64,000 bases of DNA, taken from NCBI GenBank assembly GCA_039602395.1, contig JBCNJP010000027.1, positions 112,818,354 through 112,882,353 of the forward strand. The letters are read 5' to 3'. The notes beneath the pieces were generated by a model. That model saw nothing but the letters and a program-made list of their open reading frames with translations. It searched no databases and had not been told where the DNA came from. Numbering within the stretch: position 1 is the first letter of the stretch; every line of letters starts with the position of its first letter. Source of the stretch: Deinandra increscens subsp. villosa (Eukaryota > Streptophyta > Magnoliopsida > Asterales > Asteraceae). Shown in pieces: positions 58,301 through 64,000 of the stretch. A program made the position numbers and the translations under genes.

Positions 58301-59815
58301 TTAATCTTAACAGGCTAACATTTTTTGTAGACTCCTCTGGATCAGTTGGTAATACCTGACATCGTGTTGCCTGATGTGCCCGGTCCTTTTACATCCCAGG
58401 TCTCAAATTTTGGCAATCAGTTAGGGTATGTTTGGGAGTGCTTATTTTAGTTCAAAAGCATTTTTGAGTAAAAGTGCTTATTAGCTTATTACCTTTTGAA
58501 AATGAGTTTAAAAAAAATATGTTTGGATTAGCTTTTGTGGTGTGAAAAGTAGTTTATATGTGTAAAATGACCAAAAAGGACATTCGTTTTATATCAATTA
58601 GGTAAGTTTATGTGGTTGACAACACCAGCTTGACAATGGTTTCTTAAGTTTTTGCTGTAAAATAGCAGCTATCTACTAAACCTATAAAACCTGTTGTCTT
58701 CTCTCTTTGTAAATTTTTTATGTGTTTCTATACTTGTTCTGATTTTTTTTCATCTTTCTCAACTGCTACTACTGCATCCATTATCCTATATCTACTCATG
58801 TCATAAATTTATGCAGCACTTTGCATTGAGATCTGGAATACCTTATTTTTTAATAATCTATCTGTTTTTTTTTTGCTACATTTTATTAAATACAGGTATG
58901 TGTTCTCCGTGTCTTTTAATTTTCATGCTATACTTTATTTATGTAAAAGTAAAAAATTGTTGCAGTTTGGTACAACATATTTATGGTTGAATGAATATTT
59001 ATATTTTTTTCGTCAAAGTGTTCAACCATCTTGGTTTCTTTGGAATTATTCTGTGTTTTTTTAATCACACAAATTATGCTTCGTTTCCAATTTCCCCAAC
59101 ATTTTTTTAATCAATTGACCTTTAATTTGGAGACTTGGTTTAGCAAATGATTTTCATAGGATGTTGAGATATATACATATTTCAACACACATTCTCATTA
59201 CATGAGTTATTGCTTGAAAAAGAATAGCATCGAGTCACTTTGTCAAATTGAATTGATTTGGAAACTTGGTTTATCATCTATTTTTTATGAAAGAATATTA
59301 TAAATTGATTATTAGACTGCAAAAGTACATATTAGGGACTAGAACAAGCAATTTGAGATTAGTTTCCCGTTTCTATAAAAAGACTATTAAGAAATGAAAT
59401 CATATGGTGCCTAATACTCAATCTTAGTTTTTAAAACATCTTATTGGGGAATAATTTAATATAGATAGAATCATGAACTTAACAAAACATATTGTGGACA
59501 ACATAAAGGTGTTTAGATGATTGATTTTCGGTACCGAAAGTCATATGTTAGGGATTGTAATATCATAGAGTATCTGAGTTGATAATCTCATCATACATGA
59601 TTGTAGCATGCTGTTGACGCAACGAGCGTGTTGCCCCCTAAATTGTTACCATCACCGAACGCGTATGTACTGCATTATAAATTGTCACCGCACCGCATCG
59701 TGCTAATAGAAACGAATATCATATTGTAATTTTTCGTCGCCGACAAACACGCGAATAGAAGACAAATAATGCGTTGTAAACTGTCGCCCGCCGCAACGCG
59801 CGGGTACCCCACTAG
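55322..59815 (+). mobile_element. Non-autonomous Helitron, 4.5 kb
   Basis: Starts TCTATTACTATATATAATAC between A (55321) and the element, and ends GCCGCAACGCGCGGGTACCC-CACTAG followed by T (59816). The end has a GC-rich hairpin (CCCGC/GCGGG) about 8 bases before CTAG. This is the TC...CTAG, A/T-insertion layout of Helitrons. Joining the flanks gives continuous LTR sequence like that of the left LTR copy near 5060. No Rep/helicase frame is visible. Repeated GTCGCC/GTCACCG-type GC-rich blocks precede the end (59610-59790). Exon-like stretches (for example 56595-56650 after TTTCATTGCAG; 57345-57420; 58330-58420) may be captured host exons, but I do not recognise them. Confidence 0.85.
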
Positions 59816-60598
59816 TTTTAATAAAACGAGATTCATAGTTACTATTAACATTATACGATTTATATATTTTGACGTTCCTCGTATATTCGTTGTTAGAAAC
59901 ATTTCCCGTGAACTCCGTTAGAGTTCGTTAGAGATTTATAACCTTGAGGGACCCTTTCCGCCAATTTCTAAACCTCTTTTCTTTTACAAGCCTTGTGGGG
60001 AATTATCCAAACTTTGTGTCATATTTGTAACTTGGTGAGGGACTAAATGTGTCAATAACCAATTGTCAATTAAATGCTCATTTAAGTGAATTCAATTCAC
60101 GGTTTCAACTCAACCGATCATCTCCGCCGGTTTCATTGCAATGATTGGTAGATATCATTACAACACCATTCACTCTCATTCTCCCTCTCACGCACCCCCG
60201 TCCTCCCTCTCGTTTTCTAGTTTCCGGCGAAGCAAAATTCACCGAATAACACCACCGAACCACCACATTGTGCCACTGTTTACCATCGTTCTTCACGTCC
60301 ATGTAATCGTGAGTCTCTCACGAGCAACCAGAAGCAATCAGATTTGGATTTCGTGACGACGCTCGGTGTTCGCGTTTAAGGTTTGAGATCCGTTTCGGTG
60401 TCCAAACTCGACAATCTCTCATCACCGACTCAAGGTAAATCATCTCCTATGTTAGTCGCATATTTTCTGAAGTTTTTTGTGATTTCGCAATTTTCCGACG
60501 ACCGAAGTTAGGGTTCCGATCACCGGAATTCTTGGTTGAAGAAGATGAAGCCAGGAGGGTACTAGTTATATATTTTTGGTTTGGAATAAACAACAGAA

Positions 60599-60675
60599 GC
60601 CAATCTGGCTTAGCGGTCCGGTCACTGGTTGTGTTTGCGAGAGACGCGGGTTCGAGTCCCAGTCTCGCCGTTTTT
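60599..60675 (+). other. tRNA-like module A in LTR with T-run
   Basis: A-box TGGCTTAGCGG (60606-60616), B-box GGTTCGAGTCC (60649-60659), then TTTTT at 60671-60675 directly after the tRNA-like 3' end. The acceptor stem does not pair. Homologous to 4272-4194 on the minus strand. Confidence 0.75.
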
Positions 60676-60753
60676 AAATCCTTTATTTTCCTAAACTTGT
60701 TTCCTGGTCGCTATCGATACATAAAAGCATTTCGATCCGGATTTTGACACCAA

Positions 60754-60834
60754 CAGACCCTTGGCCGAGTGGTCTGTACTAGGTATCGTAACACTAAGGT
60801 CTCGGGTTCGAACCTTAGGACCCCCATACTTTTT
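60754..60834 (+). other. tRNA-like module B in LTR with T-run
   Basis: A-box TGGCCGAGTGG (60762-60772), typical of tRNA-Ser/Leu, B-box GGTTCGAACCT (60805-60815), TTTTT at 60830-60834. Homologous to 4116-4043 on the minus strand, where the B-box is the exact GGTTCGAACCC. Confidence 0.72.
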
Positions 60835-61054
60835 ATTGTTTTTGCATCCTTATAAGCATTTGAACACTAGTTCTTGTACCAAAATTGTTCTTTATCGTAT
60901 CTTAAACCTGTAAAATCGTATTGGAACCATTCAAACCTCATAAAATCATATTTTAAATTGCAAATGTGTTTAACTTGTTATTTTAAATTAGAAATATAGT
61001 TTTAACATCTATATATATATATATTGATATAAAACGTTGGGTTTACATAAGAAG

Positions 61055-61056
<2 letters not shown>

Positions 61057-61110
<54 letters not shown>
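61057..61110. repeat. (AT)n microsatellite, left of TIR element
   Basis: About 27 AT units. Confidence 0.95.
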
Positions 61111-61114
<4 letters not shown>

Positions 61115-61765
61115 GAAGGATCCTGCGAAAACACCCTTTTTTGTGAGAACTGCGTAAACAAATCTTAAAACCTACATAACTTTTTCATACGTTAATATTT
61201 TTTTTTAAAATTTGCACCAAAAGTCTTAAAATTATATTATCTTTAATCCTATAAAAGTTTTAAAAAACTTAACGCTTTTTTTATTTTTTTAAATATTTTT
61301 TTTTGTGGTGCACATGTGCATCACAAAAAAAAACTCATACTTTTAGTATGAGTTAATATTTTTTTTCTTAGTCGCACCATATGTCATATATTTTCATCAT
61401 TTTTTTGCGTTTTTATTGAATGATGCACATGTGCATCATACAAAAAAAACGCTCATACATGTGATATACATTAATAGTTTAAAAAGAAATTGCACCCTAA
61501 ATCTTATAGTTGTGTTATCCTTTAGATATAAAGAAAAAAATAGCATTTTATAACTTTTTTTAATTATATGATGCACATGTGCATCACACGGGAAAAAAAA
61601 ACGTTCAGTTTTTTTTTAATATTTTGCTCCAGATTTAAAAATAACATAATTCTAAGACGTTTGGCACAAATTTTATGAAAAGTCGTTAACGTATGAAAAA
61701 GTTACGTGAGTTTTAATATGTGTTTTCGCAGTTTTCACAAAAAGATGTGTTTTCGCAGGATCCTA

Positions 61766-61770
<5 letters not shown>
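61111..61770. mobile_element. 660-bp long-TIR MITE embedded in (TA)n
   Basis: Left end AGGGGAAGGATCCTGCGAAA and right end (inverse) AGGGTTAGGATCCTGCGAAA. Homology of the arms extends to about 100 bp (CATAACTTTTTCATACGTTA on the left; its inverse near 61690). Both sides abut (TA)n arrays. The interior has three copies of the perfect palindrome GATGCACATGTGCATC (first degenerate as GGTGCACATGTGCATC at about 61310, then 61420 and 61568), and A/T homopolymers. No coding capacity. Confidence 0.85.

Positions 61771-61815
<45 letters not shown>
61771..61815. repeat. (AT)n microsatellite, right of TIR element
   Basis: About 22 AT units. Confidence 0.95.
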
Positions 61816-61817
<2 letters not shown>

Positions 61818-62399
61818 TTGGATAAATTATTATAAATATATATATACATGACGTTGGATTGAAACAAAGTGATGTTTTGTGTAAATCATAGAATGTTTTA
61901 GGAAACTATTAAAAAGCGTCGTTTTGACTACAAACACAAAATACTCGGTTTTGGATTACGATTCACCATAAATTGTTGTTTCTTTTCAAAATAAATATTC
62001 AAATCATTGCATTTAACATGTTTATGTATATATATTTATATCTTGTTGAAACTTTGTTATTAACGTCACTTGAACGTTTAGTTAAATATATATATATATA
62101 TATATACACATTATATATATTTATTTTTGGATTAATTGAACCTAGAAAAAATATATATTAAAGTTATATATTGGATATTCTCGCGTTATCTCGATAATCG
62201 CTCGGATTTGGCACACGTGCCATCCTCAACTTGTTTTGAATTCCACGATCATTCGTTTTTGATCGTTTACGTTAAATTTATAGTTTATAGAACACACACT
62301 TATACATTTATGCTCGTTAGGTGATTGATTGCGTTCACATGACTCGTTCTTGCTACTTGAATTAACTGTTTATCTGGAAACTTTGCTGTGCAACCTAAG

Positions 62400-62877
62400 G
62401 TGAGTTTCACGGCCCCATTTTATTATTTTAAATCCTGTTGGGGGAGATTAACATGCATGATTTACACAACTGAGATAATTAGACTTTATATATCACTTGA
62501 AGTACTTGAAGCACACTGATACAACAAAGTCCTTCTTATGGTACCGTTAGTATTAATAACGACAAATATATTGTAGTACTACTGGGTCTGACAAACCCCA
62601 CCCGGGTCAGTCGCTCTGGCACAATTGGATATCGAACGTTAAATTCATCCTAAACACAACAAGGCAAACTATAAACAATTGTTAGCTTCGGTGACCATCA
62701 ACGTGCGAAGTTTCATGTATATAGCCTAGCTAGCTATTTGATATATATTAGTTATTATGCTCTTACAACTTGACGTTATTGAACGGTCAATTTAAACTGA
62801 ACTTGAAATGTTACTGGACTGTTAAACCTGTGAACTCACCAACCTTTGTGTTGACACTTTAGCATGTTATTTCTGAG
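62400..62877 (+). other. Intron-like segment inside LTR
   Basis: AACCTAAG/GTGAGTTTC at 62400 and TTATTTCTGAG/GTCGCTAAAC at 62877, 478 bp. Donor context CAACCTAAGGTGAGTT is shared with 20493 and with the minus-strand LTR at base 60. Confidence 0.5.
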
Positions 62878-63175
62878 GTCGCTAAACTGGATTGTCTACC
62901 ACGAGCTAGGATGCACCACTTATGGATTATGATTATCATGCATGCATATTAGACTTAAATACTTTTCAAAACTAATCATCTTTTGGGTTGCGCATGTTTT
63001 GGCGCTTGAAGATTTATTACAACTTTTGTCGATTACTCTTCCGCATTTCAAAACGCATTTACTTTGGTTTAAATTACATTGCATATAGACTGTTCGTATG
63101 ACTAATGTGTTCGATCCTGGTTTGTCACGCTCCCTGCGGCGCGTTGTCGCGCGCGGGATTTTTGGGGGTGTGACA

Positions 63176-63603
63176 GGTTGCCCTTAATAGAGAAGACATT
63201 TATCTATCTTTTTGTTGGAAAGAAAGCTTATTTAAATTAACTTGATTATAAAGAAAATATATATTTTTTATTTTCTATTTAAAAATTTATTAACTAAGTA
63301 AATTTTATAACGTTGATCGCAATTATTGTTCATTTTTAATATTTCTATGTTCGTATATTTATTTTTAAATTATTATATTTATGGTACCTAATTTTATTCG
63401 CATGTTCATTATTATTTAATTGAGATTTACAAAACATATGACATAGATAGACTATAATACTACAACGACTGAGAAAACTAACAGACATCCAATATCTATA
63501 TCACGAGAGGATTGATAATCTAAGAAAAAACAAGTACCAAGTTGTTGATTGTCGCCCCCGCGCATCGCGCGAAAGCTATAACAAAGTCATTTGATATGAT
63601 ATT
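63176..63603. other. AT-rich spacer with Helitron-like GC hairpin
   Basis: Contains GTCGCCCCCGCGCATCGCGC near 63549, similar to the Helitron 3' hairpin; no CTRR end could be fixed. Otherwise nothing seen. Confidence 0.35.
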
Positions 63604-63953
63604 TGTTGATACCTGATATGTGCGTCGTGTGAAGTATCAAGTAATGTAAAAGATCAAGTCAAATTAGGTCTGGCCGAACTTGGTCCGAACCTGTAGTTCG
63701 GACTGGCCGAACCTGAGGTTCGGCCGAAGCTCGGCCAGCTGGGTATAAATATGTGTTTGGTCTTTGTAATAGTGGGTTCTGAACGTGCGAGATTACAGCT
63801 AAGTGAGTGTTTCTGAGAGTGTTTTCTATGTCGGTATTCTGAGTGTTTTACTGATTGTAATTGTTCGTTGTGATCAATAAATCAATCGGTTAATTACGGC
63901 TTAATGTCCGATTAAATAGATCGAGTAGACGATCCGTTGCTCACGCATTTTCA
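63604..63953 (+). mobile_element. 5' LTR of a copia-type element leaving the window
   Basis: TGTTGATACC...GCATTTTCA, about 350 bp, with a TATA motif (TATAAAT, 63744-63750), AATAAA (63876-63881) and a palindrome-rich upstream part (repeats of GGTTCGG/CCGAACC, 63670-63738). Followed by a primer-binding site, so an element interior begins at the window's right edge. Confidence 0.78.
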
Positions 63954-63955
63954 AG

Positions 63956-63968
63956 TGGTATCAGAGCT
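63956..63968 (+). promoter_or_regulatory. Primer-binding site, initiator Met tRNA
   Basis: TGGTATCAGAGCT two bases after the LTR end. Confidence 0.9.
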
Positions 63969-64000
63969 TTCTGGTTCACTCTACTGATCTGTGGTTGCTA

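Larger units (their letters stand above)
54986..63175 (+). mobile_element. Solo LTR of the edge family, interrupted by Helitron and TIR element
   Basis: TGTGACAATCCGACTTTTC at 54986 to GGGGGTGTGACA at 63175. Flanks TGTTG and GGTTG form a 5-bp duplication with one mismatch; no primer-binding site or polypurine tract adjoins. Without the Helitron and the TA-flanked element the LTR is about 2.9 kb. The minus-strand copy at 1-5426 supplies a paralogous uninterrupted version across the Helitron site. Contains two tRNA-like modules and an intron-like segment. Confidence 0.85.

Noticed and set aside
59675..59902. Minus-strand 75-codon ORF across the Helitron 3' end
   Set aside because: Crosses a transposon border into LTR sequence, so it cannot be an ancestral gene.

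Overview
This window reads as transposon-filled intergenic DNA from a plant nuclear genome. The evidence is several LTR retrotransposons with plant-type primer-binding sites (TGGTATCAGAGC, complementary to the 3' end of initiator methionine tRNA), a CACTA transposon with a plant TNP/PF03004-type gene, a Helitron, a Mutator-type foldback element, long (TA)n arrays and no convincing host gene. The style of the SIRE-like and Tekay-like gag proteins and of the long gypsy LTRs suggests an Asteraceae genome; this is an inference from family resemblance, not a determination.

Layout: 1-5426 is a minus-strand long LTR, cut by the left window edge, carrying a TIR element inside a (TA)n array and two tRNA-like modules. 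5427-28934 holds remains of a plus-strand Tat-type gypsy element (integrase at 6102-7235, antisense extra gene at 28828-26368). It was split first by a young copia-like gag-only element (7398-15450, LTRs about 1% apart) and again by a 10.4-kb CACTA transposon (15767-26138, TTA duplication). That CACTA element was itself hit by a solo LTR (18992-21332, perfect CATCC duplication). 28935-32446 is a poorly resolved mix of LTR pieces. 32447-33830 is a Tekay-like gag remnant interrupted by a second CACTA left end that runs into a 500-N assembly gap (33900-34399). 34400-42184 is a minus-strand non-autonomous gypsy element with no recognisable gag or pol. It sits in the 5' LTR of a SIRE-like copia remnant (42185-50013), which also hosts another solo LTR (46085-48450). 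50014-54403 is unassigned. 54404-54714 is a Mutator-type foldback element with a perfect 9-bp duplication. 54986-63175 is a plus-strand solo LTR of the same family as the left edge; it is split by a 4.5-kb Helitron (55322-59815) and a TIR element in a (TA)n array. A further copia LTR and its primer-binding site begin at 63604 and leave the window.

The most interesting signals are: (i) two tandem tRNA-like A-box/B-box modules, each followed by a T-run, conserved in both copies of the edge LTR family; (ii) an intron-like donor/acceptor pair conserved inside several otherwise diverged gypsy LTRs (555, 556 and 478 bp); (iii) arrays of short spaced motifs in the leader or LTR of four different retroelements; (iv) long-TIR elements sitting in (TA)n tracts at equivalent places of both LTR copies. 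All positions and repeat counts were read by eye; no database search was run.
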